Source: Sphingobacteriales bacterium (GTDB lineage Bacteria; Bacteroidota; Bacteroidia; Chitinophagales; Chitinophagaceae). From it: a DNA stretch of 64,000 nt. The position numbers were made by a program, and so were the translations under genes. Shown here piece by piece: positions 8,522 through 17,775 of the stretch. Each line of letters opens with the position of its first letter. Positions within the stretch are counted from its first letter, which is position 1. The notes under the pieces were generated by a model. That model saw only the letters and a program-made list of their open reading frames with translations, searched no databases and had not been told where the DNA came from. The stretch spans positions 1,674,001 through 1,738,000 of the forward strand of contig JADJGB010000008.1 in NCBI GenBank assembly GCA_016708305.1, written 5' to 3'.

Positions 8522-11500
8522 TTACTCAACTGCAAGTTGAATATCCTTGACGTTCCCTGTTCTTTTTAAAACACCCCATTGTTGTAATTCTCCCTTAATA
8601 GCTTTCAAAAAACTTTTTAAAAGTACTACATATATTATCCAGCGATAAACAAACCTTTGAGGTATAAGCCAGATTAATTTGGTAGGCTTTTCTTTTTCAA
8701 AGATGAACGCAACTACTGAGATACTTATATCTACCAGCATGAAGAGAGCATAATAAATACCGATTTTTGCTGCATTTCCTGAAAATAAACCAAAAATCAT
8801 AAACAAATCAGCCAAAGGCGAAAAGAAGGGGATAATAAACTGAAAAATCAGAATATTTGGCATAGCCCAAAGCCCTAAACCCTTGAATTTTTTGTTAAAT
8901 AAGGTATCCCTATGCTTCCAGAAGGTTTGCATTACGCCAAAAGACCATCGTGTACGCTGTTTGATAAACTGCTTTGATTTTTCGGGAGCCTCAGTAATTG
9001 CTATCGAACGGTTTTCATTTTCGATAATAAAACCCGCTCGGAGAATCCTGATGGTAAGGTCGCAGTCTTCAGCAAGTGTGTCAGTGGTAAATCCGCCTGC
9101 TTTTTTTATTGCCCCTCTTCTAAAACCGCCTATTGCCCCGGGAACCACAGTAATTGCATTTATATTTGAATAAGCCCTTCGGTCAAAGTTTTGACTGGTT
9201 GTGTATTCAATAGCCTGCCATTTTGTGAGTAGGTTTACCTCGTTTCCTACTTTCACATTTCCGGCTACAGCGCCAATTTCTTTTCCGGATATTGGGTCCA
9301 AAAAATGAAGTATCAGTTTAGAAACAGCATCAGGGTAAAGCTTAGTATCAGCATCAATACACACCAAATAATCGGCAGTGGTTTGGCTAATGCCATAATT
9401 CAAAGCAGAAGCTTTGCCGCCATTGGGTTTTGTGTAAATTTTAATAACCGGATGGTTTACAAATGCTTCAGACACTAATTGAAATGTGTTGTCTTTGCTT
9501 CCATCGTCTATAAAAATGATATTATAGTTGGGATAATCCTGCTGTAGTAGGTTTTTTAAAGAAGAAACTGCATTTACTTCCTCATTGTATGCCGGAACGA
9601 TGATAGAAACTAATGGGAAGTCTTTTATTTTTATGAAATTTTGTAGTTCATTTTTCTCCCTTTTTCTTTCTCTGAGCATTAAAGTAACCATAATAATAAG
9701 TCTGATGATGCCCAAAACCACAAAAATTAAAAACAGGGCATAAAAGAAATTACTAAACCAATAAATAGCAGTTGCCAGCACCAGATTAAACTGCATGATG
9801 TAAAATCCGCTCCCTTTGGGGACAGGGGGCATAAGTTCATTTTTAGTTTTCCCAAGCAGCGTAGCCAGATTGGTAAATTGGTAGCCTTCTTTTTGAAGTG
9901 TTTGAATGATAATAGGGAGTGCATCCACCGTGGGTTGCCTGGTTTCGCCTCCTGCATCGTGAAGCAAAATAATATTGCCCCTGCCTTGATGTACTCCATC
10001 CAATACTCTTTTGACAATTTCCTGAGAGGTAATGCCTTCTTCCCAATCTTCGGGGTCAATGTTTTCTCCAATGTCGAGATAGTTATGCTTGCGTGCCAAA
10101 GCCACAGGAATAATTTCTTCCATTGAGGAAGGTTCACTGTCTGCATTATACGGTGCACGAAACAAAATGGTACTGTGTCCGGTGACGGATTCGATTAAAA
10201 TTCGTGTAAGTTTCAATTCGATATTGGCCCTGTCGGGCGAAATTTCTGCAATATTCTGATGGGTGAAAGTGTGATTACCAATTTCATGTCCTTCTTTGTA
10301 TTCTCGCTTCAGGATGGGTAGGTTTTTTTCTGACTGAAGCCCGAGAACAAAAAAAGCTGCAGGAACATGGTATTTAGAAAGGGTATTTAAAATTTTTGGC
10401 GTCCATCTGTCATCCGGTCCATCATCAAATGTGAGAACCAATTGTTTGGGAGTACCCTGCCCGTATTTCTGCACCTGATAAGCGCTTGGCAATTGAATAT
10501 ATTGTTGTTCAGAGATTAAATTATCCACCGAATCAATTTGCAAATGAATTTTACCTTGATGTGGCGTATTGAGCACATCCAGAATTTCCCCATCACCCAC
10601 ATAATCTACATCATTAGTGGTACTTACATTTTCAAGAACATTGAATTTGAAGTTTTTTATACCCTCATTCGACAGGTTTGAAGAATAGTATTTCCATAAA
10701 CGGTTATCCTCGCTCCCCAACCTCCACAAGGCAAATCCTGCCAATCCATACTGGGAGCCGAAACGCATACTGTTGAACTGGGTGGCTGCGTCAGTAAAAT
10801 ATACATCGTGTGTTACGTTATCATTCCCAATATAAGAGAAAGAAAGATTATAAGTGTCATTATTATAATCAATTGATGCCTTACTTGCGTTTGCTCTGGA
10901 AAGCGCTTGCTGATAGGTGACAGCAGGATCTACACCTTCTTTGGCAGGCCAGTCATAACCAAATGCTCCTAACCCCAGAATAATTTTTTCATTGGGAATC
11001 TTTTTTGCCAAGTCATCTACGGCAGCTTCTATCCATTTCTGAGAACTTATAGGCCCCGGTTTGCCATCAGAAGAATGTTCATCATAGGCCATTAAGAACA
11101 GATAGTCATTGTGTTTTGCCAGTTCGGAAACGTTATAGTCGTTATTGAAAGGCATAATGTCCTGCGTAACCAATAACCCTTTTGCATGGAATGTCTGAGC
11201 CATTTCTTTGACGAACTGAATCAGGTATTCGTCCCTGTTTTCATTCATATCTTCAAAATCAATATTTATTCCGATAAAGTGATGTAGCAGGCACTGATTT
11301 AAGACATTATCAATTACTGCTTTTCTTTTTTTGGATTCATGCAAAATTCTGCTTAATGCATCTGACCTGAATTCGCGGTTAAAATTATTGCTTAAAATAG
11401 GCATAATCGGCACACCGCTACTTTTCATTACTTTATAGCCGGCAGGATCCATTTCGGTGCGTACCGTATCGGCTTTAGGGTCTATAAAAAACCATTCAGG

Positions 11501-11825
11501 TATTACAAGATTTAGATTAGAAATATTTCTTTTTAAGGAAAAAGAGATTGGGGATCCCATGCTACAAAAAGCCGATCTTATTCCGGCAGGGAACTGCTTC
11601 AGCTTTTGTTTGTAAAATTGTTAAGAGAGTCGTTTTTTAGCAATGATTTTGAGTAAAAAATCTGTTTGTTACGGTTTTGTTTTTCTCTGGCATAATTATT
11701 ATATATTTTTTATCTTTTATAAAATCCCGAAAGCCGCGATATTCTTTTGATAATTTGTTTTCCTGAAGGTAAGGCTTGGATGCAGAAATGATGCTGCGGT
11801 AATTTCTGTTAAAGGGAAGTTGTGT
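8522..11825 (-). CDS. GH18-like / polysaccharide deacetylase / GT2 fusion, 5' end lost (PgaBC-like)
   Basis: A very large envelope polysaccharide enzyme. The uninterrupted frame (8522-11560) gives 1012 residues. Domains in order are a GH18-like fold (about 20-320, motif GINIDFEDMNE), a polysaccharide deacetylase (about 370-600, LVLTFDDGPD, GNHTFTHQN, RAPYNAD), a membrane segment, a GT2 synthase (about 650-900, SIIVPAYNEE, IDDGSKDNT, EDCDLTIRILRAG, KQRTRWSFG with QxxRW) and C-terminal membrane helices. The set resembles PgaB and PgaC in one chain, so synthesis and trimming of a GlcNAc-type polymer is likely. Upstream of 11560, translation in shifted frames continues the family N-terminus (FYKQKLKQFPAGIRSAF, then LSKEYRGFRDFIKDKK), but it stops at about 11825, where IS66 sequence begins. 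The start codon and N-terminal membrane anchor are missing, and several indels lie between 11540 and 11690. Confidence 0.85.
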
Positions 11826-12104
11826 GTGTACACCACAGCCGGCATTTTGCAAATCGATAATAACCTTGTTGAGAACTCTATTCGCCCTGTGGCGCTGGGG
11901 TGCAAAAATTATCTGTTTGCCGGCAGCAACGAGCGGGCACAGGATGCAGCTATGCTGTATAGTCTGTTCGCCACGTGTAGGCTGCACAACATCAATCCCG
12001 AACACTGGATCACCCACGTATTCGAAAAAATCAACGGCACCAAAAAGGAAAACCTATGCCAACTGCTGCCACAAAACTATGCTGCCAACTTTAAACAACC
12101 ATGA
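11817..12104 (+). pseudogene. IS66-family transposase, C-terminal fragment
   Basis: About 95 codons of the IS66 TnpC C-terminus. The stretch LQIDNNLVENSIRPVALG, with its catalytic Glu, is followed by NYLFAGSNERAQDAAMLYSL and LHNINPEHWITHVFE, all hallmarks of the family. The N-terminal parts and the rest of the element are missing. The left edge of the fragment coincides with the break in the GH18/GT2 gene. Confidence 0.85.
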
Positions 12105-12114
12105 CGGAGTTGGA

Positions 12115-12470
12115 CGAAGGGATACTCATCATAGGCAATACCGTTTGGCACTTTTTCGGTGTTGGAATGCTCTCCCGAATTGAAGCGGTGTTTTGTTTGA
12201 TACATTGAACAATACAAATGCAAAGGTTGGTTGTGGTATATGGCTTTTTCTTTAATTGTTCCAAACCTAACCAAAGCGCCTCTTTATAGCTCAAAACTTC
12301 TTTGGTGGCTGAATTTTCAATTTTTTTGTCAGCAACCAACGATTTGTAAAGTTCGTTATTGGTTGTAATGCTGTTTTCTACTTCCGAACTCGCTTTTACT
12401 TCTTGTAAATAATGGTGTCTAAAAACAAAGTTGGGTTTGGTAAATTCAGTGGGGTTCCGTTCGGTTGAGC
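12115..12470 (-). pseudogene. Fic-family protein, N-terminal fragment
   Basis: Minus-strand translation gives RHHYLQEVKASSEVENSITT, then ELYKSLVADKKIENSATKEV, LSYKEALWLGLEQL and IVQCIKQNTASIR. This matches the N-terminal region of Fic proteins, including the inhibitory-helix-like S-S-E-V/I-E-N motif. The catalytic HPFxxGNGR part is absent, and the frame breaks near 12175. It is a relic stranded between transposase fragments. Confidence 0.65.
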
Positions 12471-12515
12471 CAATGTTCTACCTGCCGAAATCGAACTGCA
12501 TGTATTGAACGGGCA

Positions 12516-12674
12516 ATGTCTAAATCGGCATATACCCACGATTCAAAGATTGCCGAAGAAGTTAAAGCATGGGAGAGTAACCGGAATAATAAAAATAGTA
12601 AAATCAACTGGTAGTTCGCGACTAAAGATGCAAGAGTGAAAGTGAAAAGATTATACCCGTCAATTCACGATTGA
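12516..12674 (+). pseudogene. IS630-type transposase, C-terminal fragment
   Basis: About 52 codons with the family C-terminus: EVKAWESNRNNKNSKINW, then a TAG where relatives have Gln, then FATKDARVKVKRLYPSIHD and a stop. W-Q-F-x-T-x-D-A-R-x-K-x-x-x-L-Y-P is typical of IS630-type transposases. The in-frame stop and the missing N-terminal two thirds show it is dead. Confidence 0.65.
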
Positions 12675-12730
12675 CATAACACTATATTCTGGTAAGGAAG
12701 CCCTGCTAAACAAAAAAAAGTTTTCTATGC

Positions 12731-12763
12731 TTTGATTACTCACAGAGTTTTTGTTTACATTTG
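12731..12763 (+). promoter_or_regulatory. Promoter of tRNA-Leu
   Basis: TTTG (12731-12734), a 21-base spacer and TACATTTG (12756-12763) fit the Bacteroidota TTTG-N19-21-TAnnTTTG consensus. It lies 16 bases before the mature tRNA. Confidence 0.7.
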
Positions 12764-12779
12764 CAACCCCAAAGTTCTT

Positions 12780-12863
12780 TGCCGGGTGGCGAAATTGGTA
12801 GACGCACCGTCTTCAGGTGGCGGCGTTCGAAAGGATGTGCTGGTTCGAATCCAGTCCCGGCAC
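12780..12863 (+). tRNA. tRNA-Leu (anticodon CAG)
   Basis: It folds as a class II tRNA. There is a 7-bp acceptor stem (TGCCGGG with CCCGGCA), a D arm GGCGAAATTGGTAGACGC, an anticodon stem CCGTC/GGCGG around loop TTCAGGT, a short variable arm, and a T arm GCTGG-TTCGAAT-CCAGT. Anticodon CAG reads CUG. No CCA is encoded. It stands at the left side of the accessory island. Confidence 0.92.
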
Positions 12864-12922
12864 AAGGTTCTCTTTTTCAGGGGTCACTTTCATTAAATGG
12901 GGAGTACGCCTAATTTTGTTGC

Positions 12923-13282
12923 ATGGATACATCATATATCGGTCATTTTTTACCCAAGGGGTTATTGGAATATTTTGATATTACAGGTATAGATGAACTA
13001 TGCTTTGTAAAGGACAGGTCAGTTTATTTTCAGATTTCATTGGAAGAACGGAATATGATATTGGGAGATGTGGATGGTACCCAATATGAGTCAAAAGGTT
13101 TTACGGAGATAACCCTACAGGATTTCCCAGTCCGTGGCAAAGCAGTTTATTTGGCAATAAAAAGAAGACGCTGGCGACATAAAAAAGAGGCTGGTAAAAT
13201 TATCAGAAACGACTTTTCATTTGTAGCCGAAGGTTCAGGGTTAACCAAAGAACTATCGGATTTTTTAAAAGGTACAGGTTGA
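12923..13282 (+). CDS. ISAon1-type transposase, N-terminal region protein
   Basis: A 119-residue protein starting MDTSYIGHFLPKGLLEYFDI. It matches the small upstream frame of ISAon1/ISL3-like elements of Bacteroidota, which supplies the N-terminal region of the transposase. The Lys/Arg-rich segment AIKRRRWRHKKEAG fits the DNA-binding part. It ends 13282, where the catalytic frame continues in a different phase, so either two overlapping genes or a frame change produces the full enzyme. Confidence 0.75.
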   Translation: MDTSYIGHFLPKGLLEYFDITGIDELCFVKDRSVYFQISLEERNMILGDVDGTQYESKGFTEITLQDFPVRGKAVYLAIKRRRWRHKKEAGKIIRNDFSFVAEGSGLTKELSDFLKGTG

Positions 13283-14256
13283 TACAAAGGTTGATACTAT
13301 CAGCAACATAGCTGGTTACCATCAGATACAGCCTTCAAAATTAAACCGTCATTATAAAAAGTATAGCAGTGGTTTTAAAGACTGGAACCAGCTCACTCAC
13401 TGCGAAGATTATCTTCTTTTCCGGACAACATTGGAGCCTACCTAAGCATAGATGAACTAAGTTTATCCAAAGGAGAATTATACACATTTGTTACCCACAA
13501 AAACGGCAGGGCAAAGCAGGGTACATTGGTAGCCGTCATCAAAGGAACACTATCTAAAGACATTATAACCAACCTAATGAAACTTTGTGAACACAAGCGT
13601 TTGCAGGTAAAAGAAGTCACTCTTGATATGGCAAAAACATGGAAGCTGCCGTAAAGCAGGTATTTACAAATGCCACTCTGGTTACCGACAGATTCCATGT
13701 AATAAAACTGGCAATGGAAGCCTTGCAACACATAAGAATAAACCTGCGATGGAAAGAATTAGACAACGAAAATGCAGCCATTAAAAAGGCTAAAGAACAA
13801 CAAATAAAATATGAACCAGTAATGCTGGAAAATGGTGAAACACCCAAACAATTACTGGCAAGGTGCAAATATATTTTAGCCAAAAAACAAAACGACTGGA
13901 CAGAAAATCAAATACAAAGAGCCACCCTGTTATTCAAATATTTCCCTGAATTAGAAACTGCTTACCACCAAACTTTAGCTTTTAGAAACATATACGAAAA
14001 CCAACAAAAAGCATCTGCTAAGACAGCGTTTGAACAATGGATACAAAAAGTACAAGAGCAGGCATTAAAAGAGTTTTATACCGTTGCTAATACCGTAAAA
14101 TATAATTTAGATAACATACTTAATTTCTTCAATAACCGAAATACAAATGCCAATGCAGAATCATTCAACGCTAAAATAAAACTATTCAGGGCTAACCTTA
14201 GAGGCGTAACCGATACCAAATTCTTTCTTTTCAGACTGCATAAACTTTTTGCCTAG
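13283..14256 (+). pseudogene. ISAon1-type (ISL3-like) transposase, catalytic part with two frameshifts
   Basis: Translation in stepped frames gives a DDE-type transposase from about 13283. The parts are VDTKVDTISNIAGYHQIQ, then IGAYLSIDELSLSKGELYTF (first Asp), VTDRFHVIKLAMEALQ (second Asp) and NTNANAESFNAKIKLFRA (Glu), ending FLFRLHKLFA at 14256. Frames change near 13422 (TTTTCCGG) and 13633 (AAAAACA), each consistent with one missing base. If those are assembly errors, the element may still be intact. No clear terminal inverted repeats could be assigned by eye. Confidence 0.75.
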
Positions 14257-14269
14257 TCCCCAGTAAATA

Positions 14270-14735
14270 ATGGTGAGCCAAAAAAACCCCGCCAGGCAGT
14301 CTTTCGCTCTTTGCCTACCCTTCCGTGCCTGTCATGGTTTGCCTCGCTACAGCTGCTCCCGCCGTCCGGCCGCTTTTCTGGCCTCTGCCTGCCTCAAAAT
14401 CCCGCTCAGTGCAGGCGGCCTCCTCATTGTTTCTTTTGCCCGCCGTTCTTGCCGCCGCCCCCTTATTAGTTTAGCACAGCTGCTGCCTCCCGGCTCTCCT
14501 CATTAGGCATGCCCGGCTCCGGTCGGCAGGCTGCTGATCATTTGGTCTTCCGGCGGGCACTGCGGGGGCTGCTTCGCAGCTTCTCCCCGCAGGGTGTCGG
14601 CGGCGCGGGCAGCGGCAGGCACCTCCGCTTCGCTCCGGTGCGTTGTTGGTCGCTTCGCGCGATTGTCTGCTGCCGCTTTGCCTGGTGGCGTCCACTGTGT
14701 TCCCGCCAACTGCGGCGGGCTGCCTTAGCTCAATC
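14270..14735. other. GC-rich non-coding patch in the island
   Basis: About 460 bases that are strikingly richer in G+C than the surroundings. They contain runs such as GGCGGCGCGGGCAGCGG and a local hairpin (CTGCGGGG...CCCCGCAG, about 14556-14604). Reading frames here look like composition artefacts, with low-complexity Arg/Ala/Cys-rich translations and no recognisable domains. It lies between the ISAon1-type transposase and the hairpin ahead of the DUF6876 gene. Confidence 0.5.
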
Positions 14736-14949
14736 TCTGCTTCTTTTTTATCACTTATTGGATCACTTGATTTATGTAGATTTTATTTATCAATAACTAT
14801 TATAAATCTTGTATTTTATTGATTATCAATTTAATTAAAACAATTACTTTATCTTTTCTTTTTCCTGTATAAATGAAATACCTCCTGCTTCTTGACCTGT
14901 TTGATTGTCCTTGATTTTTAAAAAAGACCAAAAAAAATGCAGCAAGGTA

Positions 14950-15092
14950 GGCGGCTTCCACAAGTGCCTGGTTCAAAAAAAACCAAAAGACTACGGCATA
15001 ATGGCAAGGCATCTGTTGTGCTTCGCCTATGATACGCTGCCTTGCCAGCCTTCGGCACTTATTCCGTTTCCTTTTGGTTTTTTGCCACGCCG
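14950..15092. other. Long imperfect inverted repeat (possible structured RNA) upstream of the DUF6876 gene
   Basis: Nested complementary arms run from the outside in: GGCGGC with GCCGCC, AAAAAACCAAAAG with CTTTTGGTTTTTT, and TGGCAAGGCA with TGCCTTGCCA. Together they span about 140 bases around a loop near 15020. The structure ends about 45 bases before the DUF6876 start. It could be a transcribed RNA element or a cruciform. Confidence 0.6.
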
Positions 15093-15138
15093 CCTTCCTC
15101 AGTAGCTTTCTTTTTTTTTCTTTTAAAAAATAAATTTT

Positions 15139-15495
15139 ATGATTATGGCACACGCAAATGATTTCATCACACAACAAAACGGTACAGGACAATATTACCG
15201 TCATTGGCTGCTCGGCTTCAAATTCACCGATGGTGTAAAAGAACTTGCCGATCTCTGTAATTCTTATTGGCTCATTGACCTTATCGTCAGCCACCAGACT
15301 GAGCGCCGGGTTTATATGGAGCCATTTCAGGTTTGGCACCTCAAAAGGCTTAACCAGCACCGCTTAGTAATCGTAGCCACCGATGGCAATAGCAACGAGA
15401 TTGCGCGTCAGGAGCTTTCCTTCAGTGATTTCCCTTATGACTCTGCCACCATCTGGATGGCAGATCGGGTTCTTTATCTGCCATCAGAGCATTGA
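15139..15495 (+). CDS. DUF6876 family protein
   Basis: A 118-residue protein without signal peptide or membrane segment. Its core is the Trp/Tyr-rich stretch ADLCNSYWLIDLIVSHQTER followed by PFQVWHLKRL and ATIWMADRVLYLPSEH. This pattern matches the DUF6876 family, which is often found on mobile elements of Bacteroidota and has no known biochemical role. It is preceded by a long hairpin region and closely followed by a strong terminator. Base composition is higher in GC than most neighbours, consistent with transfer. Either of the two N-terminal Met codons (MIMAHAND) could be the start. Confidence 0.7.
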   Translation: MIMAHANDFITQQNGTGQYYRHWLLGFKFTDGVKELADLCNSYWLIDLIVSHQTERRVYMEPFQVWHLKRLNQHRLVIVATDGNSNEIARQELSFSDFPYDSATIWMADRVLYLPSEH

Positions 15496-15503
15496 TTTTT
15501 CAG

Positions 15504-15526
15504 GCGGCCTTCGGGCCGCTTTTTTA
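15504..15526 (+). terminator. Strong Rho-independent terminator after the DUF6876 gene
   Basis: GCGGCC-TTCG-GGCCGC stem-loop with a UUCG-type tetraloop followed by seven T. It starts 8 bases after the stop codon. Confidence 0.92.
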
Positions 15527-15541
15527 AAAAGAATCTCTGAG

Positions 15542-16147
15542 GCTCCAATGCCGCACCAAGGGTTTGACACCCTGAGTACCGGCATTTTCGCACGGATTAC
15601 ATTCGCCCAACCGTCTATAACTCGACTAACCAATACTATTATAAAATAATAGCCGAATACTCAATTCTCAGACCCTCCCCCAAACCACCGCTAAGAGTTT
15701 TCCATTCCGTATTCATTGCCATCCCGAACAGGAGACTATTTTTGAATATATCCTGAAGCTCCAATGCCGCACCAAGGGTTTGACACCCTGAGTACCGGCA
15801 TTTTCGCACGGATGACACCCACCGGAACCGTCTGAAACTCGACCGTCCAACACCATTATATATATCATTGCAAAATATTCAATTCTCAGACCCATCCCCA
15901 AACCACCGATAAAAGCTTCCCAATCCGTATTCATTGCCATCCCGAACAGGAGCCTATTTTTGAATATATCCTGAAGCTCCAATGCCGCACCAAGGGTTTG
16001 ACACCCTGGGTACCGGCATTTTCGCACGGATGACACACACCGGAACCGTCTGAAACTCGACCGTCCAACACCATTATATATATCATTACAAAATATTCAA
16101 TTCTCAGACCACCCCGCAAACCATTGATAAGAGCTTCCCAATCCATT
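15542..16147. repeat. Three tandem copies of a repeat of about 217 bp
   Basis: Copies start at 15542, 15758 and 15976, giving unit lengths of about 216 and 218 bases; the third is cut at about 16147. Each begins GCTCCAATGCCGCACCAAGG and contains a nested palindrome: outer arms AATGCCG/CGGCATT and inner hairpin AGGGT-TTGAC-ACCCT. Copies 2 and 3 are closest to each other, and copy 1 is more diverged after the hairpin. Open frames through them come from repetition and show no known domain. Confidence 0.9.
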
Positions 16148-16297
16148 CAATTAATTCCCAACCGCAATTTTCAACACTCCCCATCACCAAGAAACGGAAG
16201 CCATTATCCGGGATTTCCATTTCATTCCATCCCGAAAACACGTCCAAAACCGTCTCCAGAAAAATAAAAAATCATCTTTGGGAAGTTTTCTCCAAAT

Positions 16298-16508
16298 AAT
16301 CTTACCCTTCTTACCCGGACAAATTAATCCCTTAACTATCAAATATTACAGCAGGGTAGGATAGATAAAATAATCTTACCCTCAAATTACCCTATCTTAT
16401 ACCCCCTAAGGTAACTTGGGTAATATCAAAAAAGCCCCTTTTTACATCTTACCTGAGTTTATTGTATTGATAATCACCGTTTTATATCCAATGGGTAAGA
16501 TAGGTAAC
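16298..16508. repeat. Cluster of GGTAAGAT / ATCTTACC-type motifs upstream of the integrase end
   Basis: Within about 210 bases there are AATCTTACCC at 16298 and 16372, an inverted ATTACCC...GGGTAAT pair at 16387-16424, ATCTTACC near 16446 and GGGTAAGATAGGTAAC near 16493. They occur in both orientations in AT-rich, gene-free DNA beside a tyrosine recombinase gene. That is the usual setting for recombinase arm-type or accessory-factor binding sites, but no binding function is shown. Confidence 0.5.
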
Positions 16509-16622
16509 TTTTTTTGAAGGTTTTTGTCTTAGAATAAATTTTTTGTGAACAATTTTGCCGGGCTGCAGGTTCACAAAATTGTTAATTTTGTGAACCCCCC
16601 GCCCCCCTTACATATAAAAAAA

Positions 16623-17699
16623 TTACAGCGTTGGATAATTATTTTTCAAATCTTCACTATCCATTACTCCTAGATTTTTAAGATATTCATTTACCATATC
16701 AAGTGAGTGATGACGAAGTTGCAATTGTAAATCTTTAATATTTATTCCTGATTTTACAGCCTTAACAGCGCCGGTGTGTTTCCAGGAATAAAAAGCGTAA
16801 TGACCTCTTATTTTTAATCTATCCAAGACTTCTCTATGCCGGTCATTTAACCATTTTGTTGAAATAGGTGTCGTACCTGGGAATCCACTTTTGCTTAATA
16901 AATAATAGTTATTTGGGTATTCCTGTAAAAATTTAATTTGCTCTTTTAATTGCCGGGGCAATGCTACTTTTTCAGTCTTTCCGTTTTTACTTATGTTTCC
17001 GGGTATTTCAATAAAATCATTTTCAAAATTAATTGCACACACTTTCAGTAATCTGAGTTCACCCGGTCGTATGAAGCAATAATATAAAAACTGAATTCCC
17101 ATCCACAGCTGGGTATCTATTTCTATACTTTTAAATTTTTGAATTTGTTGGACTGTGAAGTATTGGAGCGATTTTGGATTTCTTTTAATAGTTGGCACTC
17201 TCACTACCGGATTATTTTTAATTAATCCAATTTTTACAGCTTTGTTATATAGAGTAAACAAAGTATTTCTATATTTCGAAATCGTATTCTTGTCTTTGCC
17301 TTGGCGACTTAGAGTGAGCAAATAATGATGAATCATTTCCTCATTAATTTTTTCCGGATCCCTATTGTCAAGGAAAATTTTAAAAGAATTCACAACGGTG
17401 GTATAGGCTTCAATTGTTTTTTGCCTCCAGTTGATGGTACTTAACTCGATTACCTTGTCCAAAACATTATTCTTGATTTTGATGGGGCTTTCCAGGTTAA
17501 GACTCTTAATCAAATTGTCGGCATACTTTAATCGTTCTTCAACGGTGATCCCTTCGTTGATTTTTCCATACCTGACTATTCTTTTACTGGCTAATCCGTT
17601 ATAAACAGGGATGTACCATTCGATCCGCCATCTTTCGGCGAGGTCATAGTTGTAAGACTTTAAAACCGGGCTGAAAAATTTTTTTTCTCGTGTTTCCAT
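16623..17699 (-). CDS. Tyrosine-type site-specific recombinase (integrase)
   Basis: A 358-residue integrase. An N-terminal SAM-like core-binding domain spans about residues 75-170 (TVVNSFKIFLDNRDP, LLTLSRQGKDKNTISKYRNT). The catalytic domain follows to the end. The first Arg is in FIRPGELRLLKV, the box II region is FYSWKHTGAVKAVKSGIN then LQLRHHSLDMVNEYLKNLG, and the nucleophile is the Tyr in NEYLKN. The box II HxxR is degenerate (H-T-G-A), as in some Bacteroidota integrases. The gene starts 77 bases from the 3' end of tRNA-Ser(TGA) and reads away from it, the classical position for an element integrated in a tRNA gene. The matching far-end repeat was not found by eye. Confidence 0.9.
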   Translation of the reverse strand: METREKKFFSPVLKSYNYDLAERWRIEWYIPVYNGLASKRIVRYGKINEGITVEERLKYADNLIKSLNLESPIKIKNNVLDKVIELSTINWRQKTIEAYTTVVNSFKIFLDNRDPEKINEEMIHHYLLTLSRQGKDKNTISKYRNTLFTLYNKAVKIGLIKNNPVVRVPTIKRNPKSLQYFTVQQIQKFKSIEIDTQLWMGIQFLYYCFIRPGELRLLKVCAINFENDFIEIPGNISKNGKTEKVALPRQLKEQIKFLQEYPNNYYLLSKSGFPGTTPISTKWLNDRHREVLDRLKIRGHYAFYSWKHTGAVKAVKSGINIKDLQLQLRHHSLDMVNEYLKNLGVMDSEDLKNNYPTL

Positions 17700-17775
17700 G
17701 CTTTAAAATTTGCTGATACACGAGCGTTTTTCTGATACAAATGAAACCCTTTACTGGCGCGGGTTTCAGGCCGTG

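Noticed and set aside
11637..12017. A 126-codon minus-strand frame
   Set aside because: It is a chance fusion of IS66 antisense with the broken N-terminal region of the GH18/GT2 gene.
13255..13290. Programmed -1 frameshift at T-TTT-TTA in the ISAon1-type element
   Set aside because: The -1 frame meets a TAG shortly afterwards, and the catalytic frame is in the +1 phase, so this slippery run cannot produce the fusion as written.
14270..14796. Overlapping open frames in the GC-rich patch
   Set aside because: Several frames on both strands stay open together because of base composition; translations are low-complexity with no domain.
15542..15800. Integron attC-like site
   Set aside because: The palindrome lacks the paired RYYYAAC/GTTRRRY core boxes, and the nearby recombinase is not of the integron type.
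15713..16146. Two similar minus-strand frames of 71-107 codons
   Set aside because: They arise from the tandem repeat, have no recognisable domain or start context, and mirror the repeat unit.
15542..16147. Possible CRISPR array
   Set aside because: The repeats are about 217 bp and contiguous, with no short repeat-spacer alternation and no cas genes nearby.
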